From an uncultured Helicobacteraceae bacterium (lineage in GTDB: Bacteria > Campylobacterota > Campylobacteria > Campylobacterales > Helicobacteraceae), in contig CAJTQL010000010.1 in the NCBI GenBank assembly GCA_910578285.1, positions 17,161 to 81,160 on the forward strand: a stretch of DNA of 64,000 nt. The letters run 5' to 3'. The position numbers and the translations under genes were made by a program. Below, one piece after another: positions 35,753 through 45,439 of this stretch. The notes under the pieces are model-generated. The model was not told the DNA's origin, did no database searches, and saw nothing but the letters and a program-made list of their open reading frames with translations. Position 1 is the first letter of the stretch; each line of letters starts with the position of its first letter.

Positions 35753-36388
35753 ATGACACGTTTGGCCGTGTTTGATTTCGATTCGACACTAATGGACGGC
35801 GAGACGATTGACTTTTTGGCACGTGCGCATGGCGTTGGTGATGAGGTTGCGCAAATTACCGAGAGAGCGATGCAAGGCGAGCTTGACTTTTTTGAGAGTT
35901 TGCAACATCGCGTGAGTCTGCTTGCGGGCTTGCCCCTAGAACGTGTGCAGCAAATTTGCGCCAATCTGCCTCTTATGAACGGTGCAGCTGATGTCATTCT
36001 GTGGCTCAAGGCGAATGGATATATCGTTGTTGTGTTTAGCGGCGGATTCCATCTCGCGACAGGCTTTGCGCAAAGTAAGCTTGGGTTTGATGCTGCATTT
36101 GCAAACACTCTCCATCACAAAGATGATATTTTGAGCGGCAAAGTGGGCGGCGAGATGATGTTTTCGCATTCAAAGGGCGACATGTTGCTTCGCTTGCGCT
36201 CACTTTTGGGTATTGATTCTGATTCCATAGTTGTCGTGGGCGATGGCGCGAATGACCTTTCGATGTTCGCACATGCGACTCATCGTGTCGCATTTTGTGC
36301 TAAACATGTTTTAAAAGAAAAAGCGACATTTTGTGTCGATTCTAAAGATTTGCGTATGCTTATTCCTTACTTACAAAACCTAGAATGA
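35753..36388 (+). CDS. serB: phosphoserine phosphatase, HAD family
   Basis: A 211-residue HAD phosphatase: nucleophile motif VFDFDSTLMDGE, the second motif FSGGFHLATG, and the third VVGDGANDLSMF. It makes serine from phosphoserine. The ATG at 35753 has AGGAG 8 bases upstream and is preferred over GTG at 35747. It is probably read through from the chemotaxis operon (11-bp gap). Confidence 0.9.
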   Translation: MTRLAVFDFDSTLMDGETIDFLARAHGVGDEVAQITERAMQGELDFFESLQHRVSLLAGLPLERVQQICANLPLMNGAADVILWLKANGYIVVVFSGGFHLATGFAQSKLGFDAAFANTLHHKDDILSGKVGGEMMFSHSKGDMLLRLRSLLGIDSDSIVVVGDGANDLSMFAHATHRVAFCAKHVLKEKATFCVDSKDLRMLIPYLQNLE

Positions 36389-36450
36389 TGAAGCTTTCGT
36401 TCTCTCCTCTTGTTTTAATGAACATATCACAATCCTTTAGAGGAGCTATA

Positions 36451-37053
36451 ATGAGATTTATTCTATTTCTATTCTTAGTGGCGAGCGCATGGGCTGGTTT
36501 GTTTGAAGATTTTTTGCATGCAACGCGGCTCACGCAGTTCTCTGTCAATGTTTTGCATAATGAGCAACGTAATTTCGAGCTGTTCGCACGCGAGATTGAA
36601 CATTTCTCATGTCTTAGTGATAAGGGCAAGAAAGGGGCAATTGCGCAGCTTGGCGTGCTGCAAGAATGGATACAGAACAATGCAACAGAGATTGAGAACA
36701 ATCTCCAAAACTATATGCGGCAATATTTGCGCTCGACATTGAGCAATGTAGAGATGCAAAGTATTCTTGAAATTTTGGACAATTCTGCCTATGGCAAACG
36801 TCTGCGTACGCACATGCAACAATATAATCTTGATATTCTCAATCTCCCTTTCGAGACATCATCTACGTTCTACCCGAGCGCCAAAGAGGAGCAAGATATT
36901 GCGCCAGAAAAGTTGCATATTTTCTTAAAATTTATATCTTTTGAGACAAAACGACAGATTCTAGTGGGCAACAAAATCTATCGCAAAGATTTGCAGCAAG
37001 GAATCCAAAAACTACAAGAGATTTTTATCAAAGAAGGTTGTGCGATTGAATAG
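36451..37053 (+). CDS. exported protein of unknown function
   Basis: A 200-residue protein with a signal peptide (MRFILFLFLVASAWA). The mature part is alpha-helical and contains IQNNATEIENNLQNYMRQYL, with two Cys residues. I recognise no family. The ribosome-binding site GAGGAG favours the ATG at 36451, although the frame is open from 36385 in overlap with serB. It ends 1 bp before the convergent tRNA-Ile2 gene. Confidence 0.7.
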   Translation: MRFILFLFLVASAWAGLFEDFLHATRLTQFSVNVLHNEQRNFELFAREIEHFSCLSDKGKKGAIAQLGVLQEWIQNNATEIENNLQNYMRQYLRSTLSNVEMQSILEILDNSAYGKRLRTHMQQYNLDILNLPFETSSTFYPSAKEEQDIAPEKLHIFLKFISFETKRQILVGNKIYRKDLQQGIQKLQEIFIKEGCAIE

Positions 37054-37054
37054 A

Positions 37055-37130
37055 TGGTGGGTCCTGTAGGATTTGAACCTACGACCAATCGGTTATGAGC
37101 CGACTGCTCTAACCACTGAGCTAAGGACCC
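37055..37130 (-). tRNA. tRNA-Ile2 (CAT, lysidine-dependent)
   Basis: Acceptor GGGTCCT/AGGACCC, D-arm GCTCAGTGGTTAGAGC, anticodon loop CTCATAA (CAT), and encoded CCA. The body (CCTTAGCTCAGTGGTTAGAG, CTTGGTCG-like variable region) matches minor isoleucine tRNA rather than initiator or elongator methionine tRNA, so C34 should be converted to lysidine by TilS. The first 10 nt overlap the 3' end of rodA. Confidence 0.92.
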
Positions 37131-38254
37131 TTACGATGCACAAAATGCTGCACATTATACACAAAATTAAATTTAAAAGCAAGCAAGCTTTCGATGATTC
37201 CAAAGAGAATCATAAAAGTTACAAAGCTGCTCCCACCATAGCTAAAAAGCGGCAGCGGAATCCCAACCACAGGCAGCAGCCCAATAACCATTGCGATGTT
37301 TACAGCTGTGTAGATAAAGAGCATGAGCCCCACGCTGAACGCGACACATTTGAGCAGATAGTCTTTCGGGTCATTCAGTGCGATTGAGAGGATATAGAGA
37401 ATGAGCAGCAGATAGAGAATGAGCAATCCAATAGAACCCCAAAAGCCAAAACGTTCGGCAAAATAGGCAAAGATAAAATCACTCGTGGCAATGGGCAAAA
37501 ATTTGAGCTGCGCCTGCGTGGCTTCAGTTTTGGTTTTGCCACTATATCCGCCCGAACCAATCGCAATCAAGGATTGTTTAATTTGATAGGCGGGCTCCTC
37601 TTTGAGGAATTCCATAACGCGTTTGCGTTGATAGTCTTTGATGAGTGGGCTTGTGTAGAGAATCGGAGCAAGCAGGGCGAACATAGCAATAATAGTCAGC
37701 CAGATTTTGTAATGCACACCAACGAGAAAGAGTGTCCCGAAGCAGACAACAAGCACGGCAATCGTTGTGCCCAAGTCGGGTTGCATGAGAATGAGTGCAG
37801 CAGGCAACATGATATAGAGGCTTAGTATGAGAAACTTGCGCAATCGATAGCCGCCTTTGGGTGGAGGGTTTTGTGCGATTTTGTAGGCAAGCATTAAAAT
37901 AAGCGCGGGCTTGATGATTTCCGAAGGTTGGAGCGTGAAATGGATAAGCGGCAGCTCGAGCCAACGTTGCGCGCCCATACCTCTATCCACGCCCACCAAA
38001 TCAGTCAGCACCAAGAGCCCGATTCCGAGCCAATAGAATCCGGGAATGAGCCAGATAAAGTTACGAATAGGAAAGAGCGTAATGGCGGCAAATACGGCTA
38101 TTCCAATAGAGGTGTAGATGAGATGTTTTTGCGAGAGTGTTTGGTTGATTTCAGCAATGAGGATTGCCGATAAGACGATGAGTGGCAACACAAAAAGCGG
38201 CAAGATATAATCGATATGTGCAAGAACCTTGCGGTTAAAAAGGCGCTCAAACAC
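37121..38254 (-). CDS. rodA: rod shape-determining protein RodA (SEDS glycosyltransferase)
   Basis: A 377-residue SEDS protein with about ten transmembrane segments. Family motifs are GAQRWLELPLIHFTLQPSEIIKPALIL, LILMQPDLGTTIAVL and VGIPLPLFSYGGSSFVT. It polymerises peptidoglycan glycan strands in the elongation complex with PBP2. The last codons (Lys-Gly-Pro-stop) fall inside the 5' end of tRNA-Ile2. It starts 9 bp after gap. Confidence 0.94.
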   Translation of the reverse strand: MFERLFNRKVLAHIDYILPLFVLPLIVLSAILIAEINQTLSQKHLIYTSIGIAVFAAITLFPIRNFIWLIPGFYWLGIGLLVLTDLVGVDRGMGAQRWLELPLIHFTLQPSEIIKPALILMLAYKIAQNPPPKGGYRLRKFLILSLYIMLPAALILMQPDLGTTIAVLVVCFGTLFLVGVHYKIWLTIIAMFALLAPILYTSPLIKDYQRKRVMEFLKEEPAYQIKQSLIAIGSGGYSGKTKTEATQAQLKFLPIATSDFIFAYFAERFGFWGSIGLLILYLLLILYILSIALNDPKDYLLKCVAFSVGLMLFIYTAVNIAMVIGLLPVVGIPLPLFSYGGSSFVTFMILFGIIESLLAFKFNFVYNVQHFVHRKGP

Positions 38255-38263
38255 AGCTTGTCC

Positions 38264-39247
38264 TTATGCTGTCATGATTTGTGCCATTTCGAGTAGACGA
38301 TGTGAGTAGCCCCATTCGTTGTCATACCACGCCATGACTTTGAGCAAATCGTCTGCGACAATGAATGTCAAATCTGCTGCCACAATGCAGCTATGAGAGT
38401 CATTGTAAAAATCACTTGAGACACCATATTCAGAATCAACGCGCAAAATGCCTGCCAAATCGCTCTTTGCATGCTCATAGAATATCGCATTCACGCTTTC
38501 GGCGCTCGCGCGTTTTTTGAGCTTCACATTCACATCGAGCATCGAGACATCAGGCACAGGCACACGGATAGAATGCCCATGCAGCTTGTCTTTGAATTGC
38601 GGCAAGACACGACACAATGCTTTTGCAGCTCCCGTGGTGGTTGGAATGATATTTGCTGCGGCTGCACGTGAACGGCGAAAGTCGCTTTTGTGGGCAGAAT
38701 CGAGCAGTTTTTGGTCGTTGGTGTAGGAATGCACGGTGAGAATTGTGCCTTTTTCAACACCAAAATAGCGGTCGAGCAGCATGGCAATGGGCGCGAGGCA
38801 ATTGGTTGTGCAGCTTGCGTTGCTTATGATAGGCTGCCCTGTATAGAGGTTGTCATTCACTCCACGCACAAATGTTGGGGTGGAATCTGTCGCGGGCGCC
38901 GAGATGATGACTTTGCGCACGCCCTTGTCGATGTGGTGTTGCACTGATTTTGTATCAAGAAATAGCCCGCTTGATTCGATGACAACCTCTGCGCCAAAAT
39001 TGGCGAAGTTGGGGGAAGTATTGGCGAGCAGATAGGGAATCTTGCTATTGCCAATGACGAGGTGTTCGTCCTCGACTTTGACGTCTAGTCCGCCATGTAC
39101 GCTATCAAAGCGCAAGCTATATGCAGCTGAATCAAGTGGCATTATATCAGCAACGGCGACAATTTTAAACGCAGGATTTTGCGTTGCAATCCGCAACAAA
39201 GCGCGCCCAATGCGACCGCAACCATTGATAGCAATTTTGACTGCCAT
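38264..39247 (-). CDS. gap: glyceraldehyde-3-phosphate dehydrogenase
   Basis: A 327-residue GAPDH: AINGCGRIGRALLR binds NAD, the catalytic Cys is in ISNASCTTNCLAP, and DNEWGYSHRLLEMA is at the C terminus. The Asp after the second beta strand (VAVADI) is retained, consistent with NAD preference, although GapB-type use of NADP cannot be excluded. It acts in glycolysis/gluconeogenesis. Confidence 0.95.
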   Translation of the reverse strand: MAVKIAINGCGRIGRALLRIATQNPAFKIVAVADIMPLDSAAYSLRFDSVHGGLDVKVEDEHLVIGNSKIPYLLANTSPNFANFGAEVVIESSGLFLDTKSVQHHIDKGVRKVIISAPATDSTPTFVRGVNDNLYTGQPIISNASCTTNCLAPIAMLLDRYFGVEKGTILTVHSYTNDQKLLDSAHKSDFRRSRAAAANIIPTTTGAAKALCRVLPQFKDKLHGHSIRVPVPDVSMLDVNVKLKKRASAESVNAIFYEHAKSDLAGILRVDSEYGVSSDFYNDSHSCIVAADLTFIVADDLLKVMAWYDNEWGYSHRLLEMAQIMTA

Positions 39248-39301
39248 AACCTACCTCCTAATCGTCTTATATTATAACAAAAAGCGCCTAAAAACGCGCA
39301 A

Positions 39302-39841
39302 CTAGTAAAGCGCGAAGTCGTAATAGCCAACGCTCAACATAAGACGATGGTTTTGTGTCGTGAGCGACAAGGGGATATTCGAGCGAGGGCGCGCATAGCG
39401 ATAGGAGGTTTCAATGCCAAATTTGTCGATGAGTGGCACAAATGCGCCTATTTCGATTGTCGCGCCATGCAGACGATATTGCCGTTCGGATTTTGTGTTG
39501 AGCGGCAAATTGCCAAGCTCATAGCCTGCCTGCACAAAAGGCACGACAAAGCGCGTTACAAAACCGCTTCCAATTTGGAATGAGACGCTATAGAGTCCAT
39601 TTTTATAATTCTCGCCCGCAGCGCCATCAAGCACACCATAGAGTGTGAATGGGGCAGAGAATTTGACGCCACGCTTGATTCCAAAATAGAGCCCATCGTG
39701 GTTTGTTGAATAGTTTCTGTCGCCTTTGTGGTGGAGAATCTGCCGAGTCGCGCCGATATTAAAAGCGCCAAATTGCGTTGTTTCAGCTAGGGCAGAGTCT
39801 GTTAGGCTGACAAGAAAAAGAATGAGGAATACGCGTGCCAT
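39302..39841 (-). CDS. outer membrane beta-barrel protein
   Basis: A 179-residue protein with a signal peptide (MARVFLILFLVSLTDSALA). The mature part alternates Gly/aromatic beta strands, such as LYFGIKRGVKFSAPFTLYGVLDG and FVVPFVQAGYELGNLPLN, and ends in an aromatic residue after VGYYDFALY, consistent with an eight-stranded barrel. Family not recognised. The frame is open upstream to 39967, but that stretch shows no export signal. Confidence 0.75.
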   Translation of the reverse strand: MARVFLILFLVSLTDSALAETTQFGAFNIGATRQILHHKGDRNYSTNHDGLYFGIKRGVKFSAPFTLYGVLDGAAGENYKNGLYSVSFQIGSGFVTRFVVPFVQAGYELGNLPLNTKSERQYRLHGATIEIGAFVPLIDKFGIETSYRYARPRSNIPLSLTTQNHRLMLSVGYYDFALY

Positions 39842-39956
39842 TGATTGATTTTTGTCCTTTTGGTTTTTGCTGATTATAGCGCGAAAAAGTTTTCGAATCG
39901 TGATTTGATATATGATTTGTCGGTGTGAAGCGATGGCGATTTGCTTCTTTCCGTTT

Positions 39957-39995
39957 GATTTCGTCATTGCGAGGTTTTAGCCGAAGCAATCAACG
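39957..39995. repeat. possible dispersed intergenic repeat
   Basis: The sequence GATTTCGTCATTGCGAGG followed by TTTTAGCCGAAGCAATC resembles short intergenic repeats seen in many bacterial genomes. I found only this one good copy here; a decayed relative may lie near 19640. Confidence 0.3.
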
Positions 39996-40041
39996 CCATC
40001 AAACAACCTAGAATCATTGCTAGCCCCGTTCAAAGTTATGC

Positions 40042-40047
40042 TATAAT
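40042..40047 (+). promoter_or_regulatory. -10 element of the dusB operon
   Basis: Consensus TATAAT 26 bp before the 11-codon leader ORF and 66 bp before dusB. Confidence 0.5.
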
Positions 40048-40072
40048 ATCCCAAAAGAGGAGGGATTGCAGC

Positions 40073-40108
40073 ATGTATTTGTTGAATTATTGGAGTTTGG
40101 GACTTTGA
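40073..40108 (+). CDS. 11-residue leader ORF before dusB
   Basis: An ATG preceded by a very strong ribosome-binding site (AGAGGAGGGA) opens a frame coding MYLLNYWSLGL and ending in TGA 4 bp before the dusB ATG. The dusB ATG itself has no good ribosome-binding site, so translation of this tiny frame may deliver ribosomes to dusB by reinitiation. The alternative is that dusB uses a different start. Confidence 0.4.
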   Translation: MYLLNYWSLGL

Positions 40109-40112
40109 TTGC

Positions 40113-41057
40113 ATGCTGAATCTCCAAAATATCTTGATTTTAGCGCCACTTGCTGGCTATACCGATGTACCTTTTCGCAGTGTTGTTAAAGATTTTGGCG
40201 CAGATTTGACCGTAAGCGAAATGATTAGCTCGCATGCGCTCGCGTTCAAGAATGTCCGCACGCAAAAAATGCTCGAAAAAGCCCCAAACGAAACACCATA
40301 TAGCGTGCAGGTGAGTGGCAGCACACCACAGATTATGGTGCGCGCTATCGAGCGGCTCAATCTCGAAGAGGGAATCGACATTGTCGATTTCAATTGTGGT
40401 TGTCCTGCCCCAAAGGTTGCTAATCATGGCAATGGCAGTGCGCTTTTGAAAGATTTAAATCTACTTGTTGCAATGTTGCGGCTGATTAAGAAACATAGCA
40501 ATGCACCCCATACGAGTGTTAAGGTGCGGATTGGATTTGACCGCAAGATTCCTGAAGAAATTGCCCATGCTTTGAATGATACTGATGTCGATTTTGTGGT
40601 TGTGCATGGGCGCACACGTTCTGATGGATATAAAAAAGACAGAATTGACTATGATTCGATTGCACGCATGAAAAAAATTCTTAAAAAGCCGATTATTGCC
40701 AATGGTGAGATTGATTGCCCGAAAAAGGCAAATGAGGTGCGCGAGCAAACAGGTGCTGATGGGTTGATGATTGGGCGAGCAGCACTACAAGCGCCATGGA
40801 TTTTTACGATGATTAAAAATGACGTAGAGATTAGTGGCGAACAAGAAGTTGCCTTGCGCTATCAGATTGCTCACAAGCATCTCGAAAAGATGGTGGATTT
40901 CTATGGACAACGAGGTGTGATTATCTATCGTAAAAATTTGCATAATTATGCTAAAGGCTTGCAGGGTGCTAGCGAATTTCGTTGCAAGGTGAATCGTATC
41001 GAGGATTTTAACGAAATGCGAGCAGCGATTGAGGGGTTTTTTGCTCCGCTTTTATAA
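40113..41057 (+). CDS. dusB: tRNA-dihydrouridine synthase (DusB type)
   Basis: A 314-residue flavoenzyme: LAPLAGYTDVPFRSVVKDFGAD, the catalytic Cys loop DFNCGCPAPKVANHGNGSALL, VHGRTRSDGY and ADGLMIGRAALQAPWIF. It reduces uridine in the tRNA D-loop. The motif CGCPAPKV and the length place it nearest DusB. It precedes the ABC-F gene by 17 bp. Confidence 0.92.
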   Translation: MLNLQNILILAPLAGYTDVPFRSVVKDFGADLTVSEMISSHALAFKNVRTQKMLEKAPNETPYSVQVSGSTPQIMVRAIERLNLEEGIDIVDFNCGCPAPKVANHGNGSALLKDLNLLVAMLRLIKKHSNAPHTSVKVRIGFDRKIPEEIAHALNDTDVDFVVVHGRTRSDGYKKDRIDYDSIARMKKILKKPIIANGEIDCPKKANEVREQTGADGLMIGRAALQAPWIFTMIKNDVEISGEQEVALRYQIAHKHLEKMVDFYGQRGVIIYRKNLHNYAKGLQGASEFRCKVNRIEDFNEMRAAIEGFFAPLL

Positions 41058-41074
41058 AAAAATAAGGAAACGCA

Positions 41075-42670
41075 ATGGTTCAAGTCATCAATTTAAATAT
41101 GCATTATAGCACAAAAAAACTCTTTGAGAATGTGAATCTCAAATTAGATGCACATAAGCGCTATGGATTGATTGGCGCAAATGGTGCGGGAAAGAGTACG
41201 TTTTTGAAGATTCTAAGTGGCGAAATCGAAGCGACTAGCGGCGAAATTGTCTTTCAGCCCGGTTCGCGTCTTGGTGTTTTGGGGCAAGACCAATTTGCAT
41301 TTGAAGATTTTAGCCTTAAAGACGCCGTGCTTTATGGCAATAAGCGGCTTTATGATGCGCTGAAAGAAAAAGAACATCTTTATGAAACTGCTGATTTGAA
41401 TGATGAAAAAGTTAATGAACGTTTGGGTGAGCTCGAGATTGTTTGTGCTGAAGAAGATCCAACGTATGAATATGATGTCATCATTGAAAAGCTGCTCGAA
41501 GATTTAGGTTTTGATTCGACTCTCCATGATGAAAAAATGCGCACACTCACAGGTGGCGATAAATTTAAGATTTTGCTTGCGCAAGTGTTGTTTCCAAACC
41601 CTGATATTCTCTTTTTGGACGAACCAACGAACAATCTCGACTTGAAAACAATTAGCTATCTCGAAGACCGATTGATTGCCCATGAAGGAACAATGGTTGT
41701 GATTAGTCATGATAGACATTTTTTAAATAGCGTCTGCACACACATTCTTGATTTGGATTTTCGGCAAGTGCGCGAGTTTAGTGGCAATTATGATGATTGG
41801 TATATCGCTTCAACTTTGATTGCCAAACAACGCGAAATGGAACGTAATAAAAAGCTAAAAGAAAAAGAAGAGCTTGAAAATTTTATCGCGCGTTTTTCAG
41901 CAAACGCATCAAAGGCACGTCAGGCAACAAGCCGACAAAAACAGCTTGAAAAGCTCGATATTCAAGTGCTCGAGGTTTCAAGTCGCCGAGACCCGAGTAT
42001 TGTTTTTAAGCCTAATCGTTCCATTGGTAATGAAGCGCTGAAGGTAGAGGATTTGAGTTTTGCCTATGGTGATGTGCCGATTCTAAAAAAGCTCAATCTC
42101 ACAATCTTGCCCGGTGATAAAATTGCTTTGATTGGACGCAATGGAATTGGTAAAAGTACATTTTGTAAATTAATTTGTGAAGAAATGCCATCCCAAAATG
42201 GCAATATTCAATGGGGAGCAACGATTGAACGTAGCTATTTTCCACAGAATGCAACCGAGATTGTACATGGCAAAGAAAGTCTCTATGAATGGTTACGTGG
42301 ATTTGACAAGAAAAAAGAAAGCGGTGAGATTCGCAATGCACTTGGTCGCATGCTTTTTAGCGGTGAGGAGCAAGAAAAAAGTGTCGAATCTTTAAGTGGT
42401 GGCGAAAAGCATCGCATGCTTTTAAGTAAAATCATGCTTGAAGGTGGCAATTTTCTTGTCCTCGATGAACCCACTAATCATCTTGACCTTGAGGCGATTA
42501 TTGCGCTCGGTGAGGCTCTCTATCGTTTTCAAGGCAATGTGATTTGTGTGAGCCATGATAGAGAGCTGATTGACGCATTTGCAAATCGTATTATTGAAAT
42601 GAAAGAGAATAATGAAGTGATTGATTTTCGAGGGAGCTATGAAGAATATTTGGAAACTCAAAAAGCATAA
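41075..42670 (+). CDS. ABC-F family ATPase (YbiT/EttA-like)
   Basis: A 531-residue protein with two tandem ATPase domains: Walker A GANGAGKST and GRNGIGKST, signature LTGGDKFKIL and LSGGEKHRML, Walker B ILFLDEPTNNLD and FLVLDEPTNHLD, joined by a charged Lys/Glu linker. There are no transmembrane segments. ABC-F proteins bind the ribosomal E site and modulate translation or antibiotic action. YbiT-like by overall length; resistance role not implied. Confidence 0.92.
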   Translation: MVQVINLNMHYSTKKLFENVNLKLDAHKRYGLIGANGAGKSTFLKILSGEIEATSGEIVFQPGSRLGVLGQDQFAFEDFSLKDAVLYGNKRLYDALKEKEHLYETADLNDEKVNERLGELEIVCAEEDPTYEYDVIIEKLLEDLGFDSTLHDEKMRTLTGGDKFKILLAQVLFPNPDILFLDEPTNNLDLKTISYLEDRLIAHEGTMVVISHDRHFLNSVCTHILDLDFRQVREFSGNYDDWYIASTLIAKQREMERNKKLKEKEELENFIARFSANASKARQATSRQKQLEKLDIQVLEVSSRRDPSIVFKPNRSIGNEALKVEDLSFAYGDVPILKKLNLTILPGDKIALIGRNGIGKSTFCKLICEEMPSQNGNIQWGATIERSYFPQNATEIVHGKESLYEWLRGFDKKKESGEIRNALGRMLFSGEEQEKSVESLSGGEKHRMLLSKIMLEGGNFLVLDEPTNHLDLEAIIALGEALYRFQGNVICVSHDRELIDAFANRIIEMKENNEVIDFRGSYEEYLETQKA

Positions 42671-42679
42671 GGAGTAATG

Positions 42680-45301
42680 ATGTTAGATGTACGCCAAGCT
42701 TATTTGGACTTTTTTCAACAAAAAGGACATAAACTTTATGAATCCATGCCGCTTGTTCCTGATGATGCAAGCTTACTTTTTGCAAATGCAGGCATGGTGC
42801 AGTTCAAGGATATTTTTACAGGCAAGATTCCAATCCCCACGCCACCAAGAGCGACAAGCTCACAACTCTGTATCCGAGCGGGAGGCAAGCATAATGACTT
42901 GGAAAATGTCGGATATACCGCTCGCCATCATACACTTTTTGAAATGCTTGGCAATTTTAGTTTTGGCGATTATTTTAAAAAAGAAGCTATCGCCTATGCG
43001 TGGGAATTTGTAACGCAGGTTTTGGGTTTTGATAAAAGTGTCTTATATGTAACAATCCACGAAAGCGATGATGAAGCCTATAAGATTTGGTGCGAACATA
43101 TTGATAAAAGTCGCATTCAAAGAATGGGAGACAAGGATAATTTTTGGCAAATGGGAGACATAGGACCTTGTGGGCCTTGTAGCGAAATTTATGTTGACCA
43201 AGGCGCAAAATATTTCCATACAGACGAAGATTATTTTGGTGGAGAAGGCGATAGATTTTTGGAGATTTGGAATCTCGTTTTTATGCAATATGAGCAAAAG
43301 AATGGCAACAAAACGCCGTTGCCAAAACCAAGTATTGATACAGGAATGGGGCTAGAACGCGTCATTGCATTGCTCGAAAAAAAGATTAATAATTTTGATA
43401 CATCACTTTTTGCGCCCTTAATGCAATGTATCGAAAAGCTCACGGGAGAAAAATATTACCATGATGATGAGTTGTTTGATAATGTTCATGGATTTTCTCA
43501 AGAGAAAATTGCTGCAATCCATAAAACAATTGCGAGTTTTCGTGTGATTGCCGACCATGCTAGAAGTGTTGCCTTTTTGCTTGCACAGGGTGTGCATTTC
43601 GACAAAGAAGGACGTGGCTATGTTTTGCGCAGAATCTTACGTCGCGCTGTGCGCCATGGTTATTTGTTGGGACTTAAAAAAGCCTTTTTGTTTCATGTTG
43701 TTGGTGCTGTGTGCGATTCGATGGATAAACATTATGGCGCACTATGTGAACGCAAAGAGGCAATAATGGAGCAATGCAAAAATGAAGAGGAACGATTCTT
43801 TGAAACAATCGAATCGGGAATGGAGCTTTTTAATGCTGAATTGACGCATACAACACATCTTTTTGATGGCAATATTGCCTTTAAACTCTATGATACGTAT
43901 GGTTTTCCTCTCGACTTGACGCAAGATATGTTGCGCGATAAAAATATTGCCGTTGATATGCAGGCATTTCATCGATGTATGGACGAACAAAAATCGCGCT
44001 CTAAGGCGAGCTGGAAAGGTAGCGGAGATGTTCTTAAAGAAGGTGATTTTAATAGCCTTTTAAGTGAGTTTGGATTGAATCCATTTGTGGGCTATGACCA
44101 AACACAGAATCAGACGCGTATTTTAGCATTACTTGATTCACAATTTAAGCGCGTCATGCGGCTTGATAGTGCTACTCAAGGCTATGTCTTTTTGGAATCT
44201 TCGCCATTTTATCCTGAAAGTGGAGGACCTGTGGGCGACAAAGGACTTTTGCTCAAAACACATGATGATATTCTTGCAAAAGTTACTGATACAAAAAAGT
44301 ACTTTGGGCTTAATATTTCACAAGTTGAAACTATGCAAACTCTGCATGTGGGGGATACAATTTTGGCACAAGTCGATGATAGTCGCGCCGAGATTGCAAA
44401 ACATCATAGCGCAACACATCTTTTGCATTTTGCATTGCGCAAGATTCTAGGAACGCATATCGCCCAAGCAGGAAGTTTGGTTGAAGCAAATCGTTTGCGT
44501 TTTGATTTTTCGCACCCAAAAGCATTGAGTGTTCAAGAGTTAGAACAAATCGAAGAATGTGTCAACCAATACATTTGCACTGCTCATCAACAAATTTGTG
44601 AAACTTTGCCCATTGAGCAGGCAAAAGCCAAAGGAGCGATGGCGCTTTTTGGTGAAAAATATGGCGATGTTGTACGTGTCATCAGTTTTGGTGATTCGAT
44701 TGAGCTGTGTGGTGGAATCCATGTCCAAAATTCAGCACAAATTGGAAGTTTTTATATTACAAAAGAGAGTGGTGTGAGCAGTGGAGTGCGTCGAATTGAG
44801 GCGGTTTGTGGGCTTGCTGCCTATCGTTATGGCAAAAATGCGCTAAACGAAATTGCGGCTGCAAAAGAAATGCTGAAGGCACAAAATGTGCAAATTGGAA
44901 TCGAAAAATTACGCACGCAAATTAAAGAGCTAAAGTCGCAATCCAATCCATCTACTCAAAGTACAAGTTCGCTTCAGAGCGAGCAAATTGGCACAACAAA
45001 ACTGATTGTTGCACATGTTCAGGGCGAGATTAAAGATTTGATTGATAGGGCAAAAAACGAAAATCCAAGCGTTGCGATTCTATTGGTTAGTGAGACAAAT
45101 GGAAAAGTCGCACTTGCTGCTGGGGTAAAAAACGCGCCGATAAAGGCGGGAGTATGGGTTAAAGAAATCGCTACAATTCTTGGAGGAGGAGGCGGCGGAC
45201 GCGATGATTTTGCTACAGCAGGTGGTAAGAATGCAAGCAAAATCTACGAAGCATTAGAACGTGCAAAAGAGTTTGCAAGGCTAGCTTTACAGAAATCATA
45301 G
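42680..45301 (+). CDS. alaS: alanyl-tRNA synthetase
   Basis: An 873-residue AlaRS: MLDVRQAYLDFFQQKGH at the N terminus, class II motif TARHHTLFEMLGNFSFGDYFK, the editing-domain zinc site HHSATHLLHFALR with the distal CGGIHV, and the C-terminal GGGGGGRDDFATAGG. Tandem ATGs stand at 42677/42680; the second has five bases between AAGGAG and the codon, the first only two. Confidence 0.96.
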   Translation: MLDVRQAYLDFFQQKGHKLYESMPLVPDDASLLFANAGMVQFKDIFTGKIPIPTPPRATSSQLCIRAGGKHNDLENVGYTARHHTLFEMLGNFSFGDYFKKEAIAYAWEFVTQVLGFDKSVLYVTIHESDDEAYKIWCEHIDKSRIQRMGDKDNFWQMGDIGPCGPCSEIYVDQGAKYFHTDEDYFGGEGDRFLEIWNLVFMQYEQKNGNKTPLPKPSIDTGMGLERVIALLEKKINNFDTSLFAPLMQCIEKLTGEKYYHDDELFDNVHGFSQEKIAAIHKTIASFRVIADHARSVAFLLAQGVHFDKEGRGYVLRRILRRAVRHGYLLGLKKAFLFHVVGAVCDSMDKHYGALCERKEAIMEQCKNEEERFFETIESGMELFNAELTHTTHLFDGNIAFKLYDTYGFPLDLTQDMLRDKNIAVDMQAFHRCMDEQKSRSKASWKGSGDVLKEGDFNSLLSEFGLNPFVGYDQTQNQTRILALLDSQFKRVMRLDSATQGYVFLESSPFYPESGGPVGDKGLLLKTHDDILAKVTDTKKYFGLNISQVETMQTLHVGDTILAQVDDSRAEIAKHHSATHLLHFALRKILGTHIAQAGSLVEANRLRFDFSHPKALSVQELEQIEECVNQYICTAHQQICETLPIEQAKAKGAMALFGEKYGDVVRVISFGDSIELCGGIHVQNSAQIGSFYITKESGVSSGVRRIEAVCGLAAYRYGKNALNEIAAAKEMLKAQNVQIGIEKLRTQIKELKSQSNPSTQSTSSLQSEQIGTTKLIVAHVQGEIKDLIDRAKNENPSVAILLVSETNGKVALAAGVKNAPIKAGVWVKEIATILGGGGGGRDDFATAGGKNASKIYEALERAKEFARLALQKS

Positions 45302-45439
45302 GATTAGGAACACAAACTCATCTTGTTTGCTATTGATTAACCCTTATATCCTAATATCCTATACTTCATGGATATAGAAAGGCGCATTTCTTTGTCGTTT
45401 TGTCTATATGCCATTGTAATTTCTTTAAAGGAGTTAGGA

